Position numbers and translations under genes: made by a program. A stretch of DNA of 64,000 nt from Hyphomicrobium sp. (GTDB lineage Bacteria; Pseudomonadota; Alphaproteobacteria; Rhizobiales; Hyphomicrobiaceae). The notes under the pieces are model-generated. The model had not been told where the DNA came from and searched no databases. It saw only the letters and a program-made list of their open reading frames with translations. Location of the stretch: positions 29,301 to 93,300 of the forward strand of contig JANXVY010000050.1 of assembly GCA_025351425.1 (NCBI GenBank). The letters run 5' to 3'. Each line of letters starts with the position of its first letter. Positions within the stretch are counted from its first letter, which is position 1. Shown here in pieces: positions 1 to 9,491 of the stretch.

Positions 1-6
1 ACCCCG

Positions 7-966
7 ATGAGCTACACGCTTTATCCCCTTCGCAAGTCCCGCCTGCAGCGCTCGTATCTCGCTGTACCCGGTTCGAATCCGACCATGATCGATCGCGCCA
101 TCAAGAGCGCTGCCGACTACGTGTTCCTCGATTGCGAGGATGCGGTTGCGCCGCCCGAAAAGGAGCAGGCCCGCAAGAACATCATCCAGGCGCTCAACGA
201 TCTCGACTGGAAGGGCGCCGGCAAAAGCGTCTCGGTGCGCATCAACGGCCTCGACACCCATTACATGTACCGTGACGTGGTCGACATCATGGAACAGGCG
301 GGCGCCAAGCTCGACACGATCCTGATCCCTAAGGTCGGCGTGCCTGCCGACGTCTATACGGTCGAATGCATCGTGAGCCAGATCGAAGTCGCCAAGGGCC
401 TCAAGAACACCGTGGGCACCGAAGCCCTCATCGAAACGCCGCTCGGCATGGCCAACGTCGAAGCCATCGCTTCCGCCAACAGCCGGCTTGAATCGATGCA
501 CTTTGGCGTCGCCGACTATGCCGCTTTCAACAAGGCCCGCACCGTTGTCATCGGCGGCCTCAACCCCGACTATCCCGGCGACCAGTGGCATTTCGCCCTC
601 TCGCGCATGACGGTCGCCTGCCGCGCCTTCGGCTTGCGCCCAATCGACGGCCCGTTTGGCGGCATCGACGATCCGGAGGGCTACACGGCCGGCGCCAAGC
701 GCGCTGCGGCACTCGGCGTCGAGGGCAAGTGGGCGATCCATCCTTCGCAGATCGAACTTGCCAACGCGGTGTTCTCGCCGACGGCTGCTGAAATCAATAA
801 AGCCGAGCGCATCCTCGTGGCGCTGAAGGAAGCCGAAGCCCAGGGCAAGGGGGCGGCCTCGCTCGATGGCAAGATGATCGATGCGGCCTCCGAGAAAATG
901 GCCAACAACCTGCTCGCGACCGCAAAGGCCATCAAGGCAGCGGACGCCATGCGCGCCAACGGCTGA
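7..966 (+). CDS. mcl: Malyl-CoA lyase (serine cycle)
   Basis: Cleaves malyl-CoA to acetyl-CoA and glyoxylate, the last step of the serine cycle; related lyases also act on beta-methylmalyl-CoA. The 319-residue protein is a full-length HpcH/HpaI-citrate lyase TIM barrel. FLDCEDAV (about 40-47), an RINGLDT stretch (79-85), LIPKV and IETPLGM carrying the likely Mg-binding Glu143, with Asp170 in FGVAD, fit the family. The ATG lies 7 bases into the window, so the promoter and ribosome site are not visible, but the N-terminus reads naturally from here. The malate-CoA ligase genes and ppc follow on the same strand, so this is one C1-assimilation operon. The identification is firm from sequence and context together. 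Confidence 0.95.
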   Translation: MSYTLYPLRKSRLQRSYLAVPGSNPTMIDRAIKSAADYVFLDCEDAVAPPEKEQARKNIIQALNDLDWKGAGKSVSVRINGLDTHYMYRDVVDIMEQAGAKLDTILIPKVGVPADVYTVECIVSQIEVAKGLKNTVGTEALIETPLGMANVEAIASANSRLESMHFGVADYAAFNKARTVVIGGLNPDYPGDQWHFALSRMTVACRAFGLRPIDGPFGGIDDPEGYTAGAKRAAALGVEGKWAIHPSQIELANAVFSPTAAEINKAERILVALKEAEAQGKGAASLDGKMIDAASEKMANNLLATAKAIKAADAMRANG

Positions 967-974
967 CACTGCGC

Positions 975-1003
975 CCTCTCCCCGTGCAAAAAACGGGGAG
1001 AGG
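975..1003. repeat. Perfect hairpin between mcl and mtkA
   Basis: CCTCTCCCCGT (975-985) and ACGGGGAGAGG (993-1003) form a perfect 11-bp stem with a 7-base A-rich loop. A related CTCTCCCC/GGGGAGAG hairpin precedes ppc. It probably belongs to a dispersed palindrome family; a role in mRNA processing or stability between cistrons is inference. Confidence 0.75.
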
Positions 1004-1051
1004 TTATGCCAAGAAAATTTGGAAACGTCCCCCTTTCACTGGAGGTCCCAC

Positions 1052-2221
1052 ATGGACATTCACGAGTATCAAGCCAAAGAGCTTCTGACCAAGTTCGGTG
1101 TGCCGATTCCGCGTGGCGGCCTCGCCTATAGCCCCGAGCAGGCGGCGTATCGCGCCTCCGACATCGGCGGCTCGGCTTGGGTGGTGAAGGCCCAGATCCA
1201 TTCGGGCGCCCGTGGTAAAGCCGGCGGCATCAAGTTCTGCAAGTCCGATCGCGAGATCGAGGATGCGGCCGAGACGCTGCTCGGCAAGAAACTGGTGACG
1301 CACCAGACCGGGCCTTCCGGCAAACTGGTTTCGCGCCTCTACATCGAGGAAGCGACGCAGATTGCTCATGAATTCTACCTCGGCTTCGTGATGGACCGCG
1401 GCTCGGAGCGCATCATGGTGGTCGCGTCGGCGGCTGGCGGGATGGAGATCGAGGAGATCTCGGCCAACAAGCCCGAAAGCCTTATCCGTGTGAGCGTGGA
1501 CCCGGCGGTCGGGATGCAGCAGTTCCAGGCCCGTGAAGTGGCGTTCGGCTTGGGCGTCGATCCCGATCTCGTGAGCAAGATGGTGCCCGTGATCATGGGG
1601 ACCTATCGCGCGTTCCGCGACCTCGACGCGACCATGGTCGAAATTAATCCGCTTGTGATCACCAAGGACAATCAGATCGTGGCGCTCGACGCCAAGATGA
1701 GCTTCGACGACAACGCGCTGTTTCGCCGTCCGCACATCTCGGAATTGCGCGACAAGAGCCAGGAAGACCCGCGCGAAACGTATGCCTCCGACCGTGGGCT
1801 CGCCTACGTCGGCCTCGATGGCGACATCGGCTGTGTGGTGAACGGGGCAGGACTTGCGATGGCGACGCTCGACATGATCAAGCTCGCCGGCGGGGAGCCT
1901 GCGAACTTCCTCGACATCGGCGGCGGCGCCAGCCCTGAGCGGGTTGCGAAATCGTTTCGCGCGGTGCTGAAGGACAAGAACGTCAAGGTGCTGCTGGTCA
2001 ACGTGTTCGCCGGCATCAACCGCTGCGACTGGGTCGCCAAGGGCGTCGTCGACGCGGTGAAGGAGCTGAACATCACCATGCCGGTGATCGTGCGGCTCGC
2101 CGGAACCAACGTCACGGAAGGGCGCAAGATCATCGACGAGAGCGGGCTTGCGGTCATCAGCGCAGATAGCCTGGGTGATGCTGCCGAAAAAGCCGTCGCT
2201 GCTGCCAAAAAAGCCGCCTAA
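1052..2221 (+). CDS. mtkA: Malate-CoA ligase (malate thiokinase), beta subunit
   Basis: Large ATP-grasp subunit of malate thiokinase, which makes malyl-CoA from malate, CoA and ATP, the substrate of the lyase encoded just upstream. It is a succinyl-CoA synthetase beta homologue of 389 residues starting [12 protein letters not shown], the standard start of that family. The C-terminal CoA-ligase domain has the GGGASPERV stretch. An open frame extends upstream to 881, but ATG 1052 is chosen because GGAGG lies at 1041-1045 and family homology begins there. Sequence alone does not fully separate it from sucC; the position between mcl and ppc makes malate the likely substrate. Confidence 0.93.
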   Translation: MDIHEYQAKELLTKFGVPIPRGGLAYSPEQAAYRASDIGGSAWVVKAQIHSGARGKAGGIKFCKSDREIEDAAETLLGKKLVTHQTGPSGKLVSRLYIEEATQIAHEFYLGFVMDRGSERIMVVASAAGGMEIEEISANKPESLIRVSVDPAVGMQQFQAREVAFGLGVDPDLVSKMVPVIMGTYRAFRDLDATMVEINPLVITKDNQIVALDAKMSFDDNALFRRPHISELRDKSQEDPRETYASDRGLAYVGLDGDIGCVVNGAGLAMATLDMIKLAGGEPANFLDIGGGASPERVAKSFRAVLKDKNVKVLLVNVFAGINRCDWVAKGVVDAVKELNITMPVIVRLAGTNVTEGRKIIDESGLAVISADSLGDAAEKAVAAAKKAA

Positions 2222-2236
2222 GGGAGAGATGAAACC

Positions 2237-3136
2237 ATGGCAATTCTGATCGACGAGAACACGCCGGTTCTCATTCAAGGCTTCACCGGGCGCATCGGCA
2301 CGTTTCACGCCCAGGAAATGATCGACTACGGCACCAACGTGGTCGGCGGGGTCACGCCCGGCAAGGGTGGCGCGACGCATCTGGGCCGGCCGGTGTTCAA
2401 CACCGTCAAAGGTGCCGTGGCCGAGACGGGTGCTACCGCCTCCATCGTATTCGTGCCGCCGCCGTTCGCGGCGGATGCGATCATGGAAGCCGCCGATGCC
2501 GGCATCAAGTACTGCACGTGCATCACGGATGGCATTCCGGCGCAGGACATGATCCGCGTGAAGCGCTACATGCGCCGCTACAGGGCGGAAAACCGGATGA
2601 TCCTGACGGGGCCCAACTGTGCGGGCACGATCTCGCCGGGCCGGGCTATGCTGGGCATCATGCCGGGCAACATCTATTCCAAGGGCCGCATCGGCATTGT
2701 CGGCCGCTCGGGCACGCTTGGCTATGAAGCGGCAAGCCAGCTGAAAATGCTCGGGCTCGGTGTCTCGACGTCGGTCGGGATCGGCGGCGATCCGATCAAC
2801 GGTTCGTCGTTCAAGGACATCCTCGTCCACTTCGAAAACGATCCCGATACCGACGCCATTTTGATGATCGGGGAAATCGGGGGGCCGCAGGAAGCCGAAG
2901 CCGGCATGTTTGCGCGCGACCACATGAAGAAGCCGCTCGCCGCTTATATCGCAGGCCTTTCGGCGCCCAAGGGCCGCAAGATGGGCCATGCGGGGGCGAT
3001 CGTGTCGGCGTTCGGGGAGTCGGCTGCGGAAAAGGTCGATATCCTCAAGGGTTGCGGCGTGCATATCGTGGCGACGCCTGCCGAAATGGGCTCGACGCTC
3101 ATGACGCTCGTGTCAGGTGCGAAAAAGGTGGCTTAA
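2237..3136 (+). CDS. mtkB: Malate-CoA ligase (malate thiokinase), alpha subunit
   Basis: Small subunit of malate thiokinase; it binds CoA and carries the phosphohistidine intermediate. The 299-residue protein has an N-terminal Rossmann CoA-binding domain (QGFTGRIGTFHA about 14-25), a TGPNCAG loop (124-130), and the active-site His at about 251 in MGHAGAIVSAFGE. It starts at ATG 2237 behind GGGAGAG (2222-2228), 15 bases after the mtkA stop, so the two subunits are cotranscribed. As for mtkA, a succinyl-CoA ligase alpha subunit is the alternative by homology, but the serine-cycle neighbourhood favours malate. Confidence 0.93.
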   Translation: MAILIDENTPVLIQGFTGRIGTFHAQEMIDYGTNVVGGVTPGKGGATHLGRPVFNTVKGAVAETGATASIVFVPPPFAADAIMEAADAGIKYCTCITDGIPAQDMIRVKRYMRRYRAENRMILTGPNCAGTISPGRAMLGIMPGNIYSKGRIGIVGRSGTLGYEAASQLKMLGLGVSTSVGIGGDPINGSSFKDILVHFENDPDTDAILMIGEIGGPQEAEAGMFARDHMKKPLAAYIAGLSAPKGRKMGHAGAIVSAFGESAAEKVDILKGCGVHIVATPAEMGSTLMTLVSGAKKVA

Positions 3137-3159
3137 TTCAGCGGGGAGCGGGGCAATCC

Positions 3160-3185
3160 CTCTCCCCATCCCGCGACGGGGAGAG
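3160..3185. promoter_or_regulatory. Hairpin covering the ppc ribosome-binding site
   Basis: CTCTCCCC (3160-3167) pairs perfectly with GGGGAGAG (3178-3185) over a 10-base loop. The right arm is the only purine-rich Shine-Dalgarno-like sequence before the ppc ATG at 3196, so the folded RNA would hide it. The same arms form the mcl-mtkA hairpin, so this may be a dispersed palindrome that happens to serve as ribosome site. Confidence 0.6.
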
Positions 3186-3195
3186 GCAGACATCC

Positions 3196-6072
3196 ATGAA
3201 CGAGCAAGTGAAGCCTTCAGCCGCTCAGCCTGCCGCGCTCGACGAGCTCGCCTTGCGCGAGCAGTTGCGCCAGATGCGCACGCAAATTCCCGATCAGCCC
3301 AATCTCAACCCGATCGTGAACGTCGCTTTCGACCTGTCGCGGCGGCTCGAGGGTGGCGAGATCTCGATGGTCGATCTCAGAGCGCTGGCAAGCCGCCTGA
3401 TGGACCGCGCCTGCACGCAGCGTGCCCGCCGGCTGCGCGCCCGCATCGGCTTTACCGATAGCCAGGCGACGCTCAAGGATTTCATGGAAGGCATCGATGC
3501 GACGGCCAATACGGCGGTCGATGGCGACCTCGGCTTTGCCCAGTTCAAGGAACGCTGGGAGCGCGCGCGCTCAGGGATCGTGCTGACGGCGCATCCGACG
3601 TTCGGCGTCTCCGAAGCGCTCTCGCGGCACATGGTCGAATTGGCGACCGCCAACGATGCGCACGACATTGCCGGGATCGGCCATGCCCATCGTCCCGACG
3701 ACGGCATCGACCTGACCTACGAGCACGGCTGCGCGCAGGAAACCATAGCGAACCTGCGCAACGGATATTCCGATTTGCTGAACGCGTTCTTTTCGGCAGC
3801 GGCCAACCGGTTCGGCGAACGCGCCTATACGCTGAAGCCCAAGCTCACCTCGATGGCGTCCTGGGTCGGCTACGACCTGGACGGGCGGACGGACATTCCC
3901 TGGTATCGCTCCTATCAGATCCGCATCCAGGAAAAGCGCGCAGGCCTCATCGACGTACGCGAGCGGTTCCTAGCGCTCAAGCACCGGTTGGGCGATGCGC
4001 CCGACACCCAACGGCTTTCGCGACAGATCACAGGCAAGCTCGACCTCGCCATTGCGTCCGTCGACGAGCAGGTTCGCGCACTCGCCAATATGGGGCCGGA
4101 TGCCACGGCGTTGCCGCGCGTCGCCAACGTGCTCGCGCGCACCGACAACTACAATCTGACGTCCACTGCGCCGCTGACCACGCTCTTCGACGAACTGACG
4201 GCGACCATCGAAACACCCCAGCTGAAGCGCGCCATGGCGACGTTCTCGGGGCTCGTCGAGGCGACGGGGCTTGGCACCGCGCACATCCATCTCCGCATCA
4301 ACGCCCAGCAGCTGAACAACGCCTTCCGCGCCTATGTGCATGAGCCGTGGACGCGCGATTTGTCTGAACGGCAGGCGCTGGCCCGCATCGTCGAGATGAT
4401 CCGGACGTGTCCGAGCGAAAGCGTCAACTTCGGTTCGCTGGAGCTGGAGACCGCGACCGCCATCCGCCAGTTTGGCCTCATCGCGCAAATCCAGAAGCAC
4501 GTCGATGCCGAGACGCCGATCCGGTTCCTCATCGCGGAATGCGAGAGCCCGGCAACCGTGTTGATCGCGGTCTTTTTCGCCAAGTTGTTCGGCGTCGAGA
4601 AGATCGTCGACATCTCGCCGCTGTTTGAAACGCCGGCCGGCCTTGAAGGCGGCGCGCGGCTCATGGAGCGGCTGCTGGATGAGGAAGCCTATCGCGACTA
4701 CGTGAAGGGCCGCGGGCGGCTGTCGATGCAGACCGGATTTTCGGATGCGGGACGTTTCATCGGTCAGATTTCGGCGTCGATTGCGATCGAGCGGTTGCAG
4801 CAATCGATTGCCGAGATGATGCACAAGGCGGGGCTCAGCGACGTCGAGTTCCTGATGTTTTCGACCCACGGCGAGAGCATCGGCCGCGGCGCGCATCCAG
4901 GTGATCTGAAAACGCGCCTGCATTACGTCTTCCCCGACGAATCGCGGCTACGGTTCGCTAATCATGCGATCCCCGTGAAGCACGAGACGAGCTTCCAGGG
5001 CGGCGACGGCTTCATGTTCTTTGGCAACCGTCCGCTGACTGCGCGGGCGATGGCGACCATCATTCTGGATGCCCACCGCGAGCCGGTGGCGGGTGATCCG
5101 TTCTATGCCGACCAAAACCTGTCGCTCGATTTCTTCCTGCGGCTGCGCGCCTACCAGCAGGCGCTGTTTGGCCACGACGGCTATCGCGCTGTGCTGGGGG
5201 CGTTCGGCTCCAGCTTGCTGTTCAAGACCGGATCGCGCGCGGTGAAGCGCCAAAGCGACGGCGCCAGCGTGCACGACCGGGGCGACCCGTCGCGCATGCG
5301 GGCCATTCCCAACAACGCGATCCTCCAGCAGTTCGGCTACATCGCCAACGTCGTCGCGGGGCTGGGGGCGGCCGTCGGCTCCGACAAGGAGCGCTTCATC
5401 GCGCTCGCCAAACGCTCGGCGCGGCTTTCGACGCTGCTCGAAATGATTGCGGCGGGCAAGCGGCTGTCGTCGCTCAACGCGATGGGCGCCAACGCGATGG
5501 TGTTTGATCCGGGCTTTTGGGCCTCGCGCGCGTCGTGGGGCCGGGAAGAGGCGCTGCAACCGGCGTTCCGGCTGCTGTCCAGCACGTTGCTCGACGACGA
5601 GCGCGCGACCAGCATCAACCGCCTGGTGCATCATCTGCGGCTCGACAGCATCGACCTCCACGCCATCATGACGGAAGTCGGCTACGGCAACGTCAACCAG
5701 CTCGATGAAGCCCGGCTGGAGCTCGACGTGCTGCAGGCGATCCGTCTGGCGCTGATCATGCGGGTGTTCATCCTGGCCGCCCAGCTGCCCCGGTTTTCGC
5801 CGCAGAACGATACCAGCCCGACGCAGATCCTGGGCCGCGCGCTATCGCTGGACGTGCCGGAAGTCATCGCGTTCATGCGGCAGGCATTCCCGCACCGCGT
5901 GTCCGCCGCGGTCGATGCGGCAAGCTACGACGAGAAGGCGACCTACCGTCCGCGCGGGATCGACGATTACGGCCGGCTCGAGACCGAAATCCTGGGGCCG
6001 ATGGAAACGGCTTACGAGTTCATCCGCGAAATCGGCACCGGCATTTCGCATCACTTCGGGGCGTTCGGCTGA
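3196..6072 (+). CDS. ppc: Phosphoenolpyruvate carboxylase (divergent type)
   Basis: Carboxylates PEP to oxaloacetate, the CO2-fixing step of the serine cycle. The 958-residue protein is somewhat longer than the usual 880-930. VLTAHPT with catalytic His133 is intact. Other signatures are altered: GYDLDGR stands where GGDRDGNP is usual, TGFSDAGRFIG where GYSDSxKDxG is usual, and FSTHGESIGRGAHPG where FHGRGGxxGRGGxP is usual. The C-terminus ends in GAFG, keeping the terminal Gly but not the usual NTG. ATG 3196 is preferred to in-frame codons further upstream because GGGGAGAGG lies directly before it and the upstream part overlaps mtkB. It is last in the operon and ends 12 bp from a convergent gene. 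It is probably a methylotroph-specific branch; activity is inferred. Confidence 0.88.
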   Translation: MNEQVKPSAAQPAALDELALREQLRQMRTQIPDQPNLNPIVNVAFDLSRRLEGGEISMVDLRALASRLMDRACTQRARRLRARIGFTDSQATLKDFMEGIDATANTAVDGDLGFAQFKERWERARSGIVLTAHPTFGVSEALSRHMVELATANDAHDIAGIGHAHRPDDGIDLTYEHGCAQETIANLRNGYSDLLNAFFSAAANRFGERAYTLKPKLTSMASWVGYDLDGRTDIPWYRSYQIRIQEKRAGLIDVRERFLALKHRLGDAPDTQRLSRQITGKLDLAIASVDEQVRALANMGPDATALPRVANVLARTDNYNLTSTAPLTTLFDELTATIETPQLKRAMATFSGLVEATGLGTAHIHLRINAQQLNNAFRAYVHEPWTRDLSERQALARIVEMIRTCPSESVNFGSLELETATAIRQFGLIAQIQKHVDAETPIRFLIAECESPATVLIAVFFAKLFGVEKIVDISPLFETPAGLEGGARLMERLLDEEAYRDYVKGRGRLSMQTGFSDAGRFIGQISASIAIERLQQSIAEMMHKAGLSDVEFLMFSTHGESIGRGAHPGDLKTRLHYVFPDESRLRFANHAIPVKHETSFQGGDGFMFFGNRPLTARAMATIILDAHREPVAGDPFYADQNLSLDFFLRLRAYQQALFGHDGYRAVLGAFGSSLLFKTGSRAVKRQSDGASVHDRGDPSRMRAIPNNAILQQFGYIANVVAGLGAAVGSDKERFIALAKRSARLSTLLEMIAAGKRLSSLNAMGANAMVFDPGFWASRASWGREEALQPAFRLLSSTLLDDERATSINRLVHHLRLDSIDLHAIMTEVGYGNVNQLDEARLELDVLQAIRLALIMRVFILAAQLPRFSPQNDTSPTQILGRALSLDVPEVIAFMRQAFPHRVSAAVDAASYDEKATYRPRGIDDYGRLETEILGPMETAYEFIREIGTGISHHFGAFG

Positions 6073-6084
6073 CGGGGTTAGCGC

Positions 6085-7299
6085 TTACGCGTGGGCGGGT
6101 GCCGACCGTTTGAGGGCCAAGATCCGGTCGAGACCGGCGGGCAGAGGGCGGGCGGCTTGGGGCTGTGGCGCGCGTTGTGGACGGCGCAGCCAGCCTACAA
6201 TTGCGCGGCGCTGCGCCATGGCGGGTTTCTCGATCGCGATCCAGGACGCCAGCGCCAACCCCGACGTCAACGCGAGGGTTGCTGCCGCCAGAGATACCGC
6301 ATCGAGATAGGGAAAGGCCTCCAGCAGGGTTTGCTGCACGGGGCTTGCGTAGATGTAGAGGCCGAACGACACATCTGCCGGTTGCGCGTCTCGTCCCGCT
6401 TTCGCGGCGGCAGTCAGCGCTGCCGGATCGGAGTGCGCGACTCTGCCCCTGTGGAATGAACTGGCGTAGATGGCCAGATAGCCAATGAACAAAGCGCCGG
6501 TCAGTTCGCCAAACCGCGAGCCGATGGCGAGGGCGAACACGGCAAACAGGGCGGCCAAGATCGAAGCGCGGATGACGAGGCGTTCGCGCAACTGGTAGGC
6601 CAGCACGCCCATTCCGAAATACAAGGCGAAGTAGCGCAGATTGTCGAATGCCGAGTACGTCTCTATCGGCTTGGGTGTTCCGATGAACACGAGGGCTACC
6701 CCGAGCGCCAGGGCCGCAGTGGCCGGGGCCTTGTATTTGCCTGTCAACAGGCCGGTGGCGCAGATCAGCGCCAGGATGGCGTAGCACAGCACTTCATACT
6801 TTAGCGTCCACAGAGACATGTTGACGAGGCCGCTCGCCGGCAATCCGGTGAACACGCCCGGAAGCGGCGCCGAGCCGGTGATGAGCAGCAGCGTGCGGGT
6901 GAGATAGCTCGGGAGTACTGGGTCGGCCCAGTAGCGCGCCGGCGGGAACGCGCTGACGAGGGGCCCAAGCACCAGCGCGGTCAGCAGAACGCACACGATC
7001 AGTCCGGGGAAGATGCGCAAGCCGCGTGCGACGGCAAAGTCGATCAAGCTGCCGCTGCGGGCGTAGCTCTGGGTCACAAGGATGCCGCTCATGAAGAAGA
7101 ATACCTGCACCGCGTGCTCGCCCAGCGAGTGGCCGGTGAGACTGTAGAGGGGCTCGGCTGCCGTCGTACCGGTTACAAAGAAGAACGAATGCGAGATCAG
7201 CACCGCGGCTGCCATCATCAGCCGCAAAGGGCCGAAGCTGTTGGCGTCGGGGGCGAGACACTCCGCCAAGGTGATGGACTGGGGGCGAATTTGTGTCAT
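6085..7299 (-). CDS. Acyltransferase family 3 membrane protein
   Basis: Predicted integral-membrane O-acyltransferase (Acyl_transf_3/OafA type) that would transfer acyl groups to an envelope polysaccharide or lipid; the substrate is unknown. The 404-residue protein has about ten hydrophobic helices, an N-terminal RLMMAAAVLISHSFFF segment where the family usually has an R-x10-H motif, and SLWTLKYEV, the conserved SLWxLxxE motif. A longer frame begins at 7407, but ATG 7299 is preferred because the extra 36 residues are Pro/His-rich and unlike the family. No strong ribosome site is visible. It converges on ppc with a 12-bp gap, leaving no room for a separate terminator. Confidence 0.82.
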   Translation of the reverse strand: MTQIRPQSITLAECLAPDANSFGPLRLMMAAAVLISHSFFFVTGTTAAEPLYSLTGHSLGEHAVQVFFFMSGILVTQSYARSGSLIDFAVARGLRIFPGLIVCVLLTALVLGPLVSAFPPARYWADPVLPSYLTRTLLLITGSAPLPGVFTGLPASGLVNMSLWTLKYEVLCYAILALICATGLLTGKYKAPATAALALGVALVFIGTPKPIETYSAFDNLRYFALYFGMGVLAYQLRERLVIRASILAALFAVFALAIGSRFGELTGALFIGYLAIYASSFHRGRVAHSDPAALTAAAKAGRDAQPADVSFGLYIYASPVQQTLLEAFPYLDAVSLAAATLALTSGLALASWIAIEKPAMAQRRAIVGWLRRPQRAPQPQAARPLPAGLDRILALKRSAPAHA

Positions 7300-7429
7300 T
7301 TCGGGACATTGATCCAGATCAGGAGGATGTATCGGGGGCGGGACGCATGGTCTGTGCCAGAATGTGGGATGGGGGTAAGCTGCGGTGCGCGCGCTTGCAC
7401 GCCCCACGGCCTCGCGCTAACCACCTTCG

Positions 7430-9097
7430 ATGGAACAACTTGCGACCAAACCCCTGTCGAACAATCCGCCGCTCTCGGACGATGAGCGCGAGATCATGCG
7501 CCGGCGCACGTTTGCGATCATCTCGCACCCGGACGCCGGTAAAACCACGCTGACGGAAAAGCTGCTGTTGTTTGGCGGCGCGATCCAGCAGGCTGGCCAG
7601 GTGCGGGCTCGCGGGGAGCGGCGGCGGACCAGGTCCGACTGGATGGAGATCGAGAAGGCGCGCGGGATTTCGGTCACGTCGTCGGTGATGACGTTCGAGC
7701 GTGACGGCATCATGTTCAATCTGCTCGACACGCCGGGCCACTCCGACTTCTCGGAAGACACTTATCGCACGCTGTCGGCGGTCGATGCGGCCGTCATGGT
7801 GATCGACGCCGCCAAGGGCATCGAAAGCCAGACCCGCAAGCTGTTCGAAGTCTGCCGCCTGCGCGATATTCCCATCATCACGTTCATCAACAAGATCGAC
7901 CGCGAGGCGTCCGATCCCCTTTCGCTGCTGGACGAGATTTCGTCGGGGCTGGCACTCGACATGGTGCCGATGACGTGGCCGATCGGGCTTGGATCGGATT
8001 TTCGCGGCTGCTTCGACATCGTGCATAACCGCATTCTGCTGCCCGAAGGCGAGCGGACGACGCCGTTCGGGCGGGTGGTGCAAGTGGACAGCCTTGCCGA
8101 CTTGACCTCGCTGCCGGGGGATGCGTCCAGCATCGATGACCGGATCGCGCAACCGGCGCTCGAAAGCCTGCAGCTCGCGATGGGCGCGCTCAGCGAATTC
8201 AAGCTCGACAGCTTCCACGAGGGGCATTTGTCGCCGGTGTTCTTCGGGTCGGCGCTGCGCAACTTCTGCATCGAGGATCTGCTGAACGGGCTTGCCTCGT
8301 GGGTGCCGGGGCCATTGCCGCGCAAGGCGCGTCTGGTCGGTGAGAAGTCGGGAGGCGAGCTGCGCACGGTCTATGCGAACGAGAAGGACGTGACCGGTTT
8401 TGTGTTCAAGGTGCAGGCGAACATGGACCCCAATCACCGCGACCGGGTAGCGTTCGTGCGGTTGTGCTCGGGCAAGTTCAAGCGCGGCATGAAGCTCTTT
8501 CATGTGCGCGAAAGCCGCCAGATCGCCGTTACGCAGCCGATCCTGTTCTTTGCCCAGACCCGCGAAACCGTGGATGACGCTTATGCCGGCGACATCATCG
8601 GCGTGCCCAACCACGGCACCATGCGGGTCGGCGATACGCTCACCGAAAAGGAGCCGCTCAGGTTCGAGGGCATCCCGAATTTCGCGCCTGAACTCCTGCG
8701 CCGCGTGCAGATCGAAGATGCGATGAAGATGAAGCAGCTCAATCGCGCGCTTGACGATCTTGCCGAAGAGGGCGTGGTCCAGGTCTTCCACCCGCTGCTC
8801 GGGTCGCGGCCGATCCTCGGCGTCGTCGGCGCGCTGCAGCTCGATGTGCTGGCGTCGCGGTTGCGCGCGGAATACGGCGTGCCGATCAGCTACGAACCCG
8901 CGCCGTGCGAGGCAGCGAGATGGATTTCATCCGACAAGCCGGAGCTGGCGACGGCTTTCGTCGATCGCAACAAAAACTGGATGGCGAAAGATCGCGACGG
9001 CGCGCTCGTCTATCTCGCCGAAAGCGACTGGAAGCTGCGGCACACGATGGAGAATAATCCGGACATCACTTTTTCCGCGGTGCGCGAGCGGGGGTGA
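7430..9097 (+). CDS. prfC: Peptide chain release factor 3
   Basis: GTPase that removes RF1/RF2 from the ribosome after termination. The 555-residue protein has the GTP-binding motifs SHPDAGKTT (32-40), DTPGH (100-104) and NKID (154-157), followed by domain II and the RF3 C-terminal domain. The family-typical SDWMEIEKARGISVTSSVM segment separates it from EF-G. The start at ATG 7430 gives a slightly long N-terminus compared with E. coli RF3 (529 residues) and has no clear Shine-Dalgarno. A short hairpin after the stop could terminate it. The neighbouring genes are unrelated. Confidence 0.95.
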   Translation: MEQLATKPLSNNPPLSDDEREIMRRRTFAIISHPDAGKTTLTEKLLLFGGAIQQAGQVRARGERRRTRSDWMEIEKARGISVTSSVMTFERDGIMFNLLDTPGHSDFSEDTYRTLSAVDAAVMVIDAAKGIESQTRKLFEVCRLRDIPIITFINKIDREASDPLSLLDEISSGLALDMVPMTWPIGLGSDFRGCFDIVHNRILLPEGERTTPFGRVVQVDSLADLTSLPGDASSIDDRIAQPALESLQLAMGALSEFKLDSFHEGHLSPVFFGSALRNFCIEDLLNGLASWVPGPLPRKARLVGEKSGGELRTVYANEKDVTGFVFKVQANMDPNHRDRVAFVRLCSGKFKRGMKLFHVRESRQIAVTQPILFFAQTRETVDDAYAGDIIGVPNHGTMRVGDTLTEKEPLRFEGIPNFAPELLRRVQIEDAMKMKQLNRALDDLAEEGVVQVFHPLLGSRPILGVVGALQLDVLASRLRAEYGVPISYEPAPCEAARWISSDKPELATAFVDRNKNWMAKDRDGALVYLAESDWKLRHTMENNPDITFSAVRERG

Positions 9098-9117
9098 CAC
9101 GGCGTTTACCGTGTTTT
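9097..9117 (+). terminator. Possible prfC terminator
   Basis: ACACGG (9097-9102) and CCGTGT (9109-9114) form a 6-bp stem with a 6-base loop, followed by a short T run. It begins at the prfC stop codon. The stem is short, so confidence is moderate. Confidence 0.5.
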
Positions 9118-9195
9118 CAATTGAGGCGCCGTGGGGCTAACGATTTGTCAGCGCGCGCCCCATATGCTCCAGCATGAGCATCGGGTGGGGCTGAC

Positions 9196-9474
9196 ATGAA
9201 GCTGATTTTGGCGCTCGTCCATTTCCTAGCGATCATGGGTTTTGCCGCCGTCGCCGTCGTGTTGATCGGCTGGGCCATGGTTTCAATGCGCGATTGGGTC
9301 GCCCCTTTGCAGGCGTGGGCCATGCGTTGTGTTCCGTGGTGGAGCGGCGGACCAGCCGCCCGTGACGCCGCCGCCTTCCAGCATTCCCATGATCGTTTCG
9401 AGGCGCTGTCGCACGGGTACGACTGTTCATCTGGCGGTGGCGATGGGGGCGGCGATTGCGGCGGGGCGGATTGA
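9196..9474 (+). CDS. Small membrane protein with Gly/Asp/Cys tail
   Basis: A 92-residue protein I do not recognise. Residues about 4-27 form one strongly hydrophobic segment that could be a membrane anchor or an uncleaved signal. The middle is amphipathic with several Trp. The tail is a low-complexity run rich in Gly, Asp and Cys (CSSGGGDGGGDCGGAD). Similar Gly/Cys tails occur on small membrane proteins of unknown function. ATG 9196 follows a GGTGGGG stretch. The hydrophobic pattern supports a real gene, but its size leaves doubt. Confidence 0.5.
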   Translation: MKLILALVHFLAIMGFAAVAVVLIGWAMVSMRDWVAPLQAWAMRCVPWWSGGPAARDAAAFQHSHDRFEALSHGYDCSSGGGDGGGDCGGAD

Positions 9475-9491
9475 GCTGCCTGCGTGCTCAT

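Noticed and set aside
69..79. GGTTCGAATCC, resembling a tRNA T-loop
   Set aside because: It lies inside the malyl-CoA lyase reading frame, encoding part of PGSNPTM, and no acceptor or anticodon arms can be formed around it.
1004..3064. Long minus-strand frame of 686 codons opposite mtkA and mtkB
   Set aside because: It is the antisense shadow of two well-identified genes; the translation is rich in His, Arg and Asp with no domain, as expected in high-GC coding DNA.
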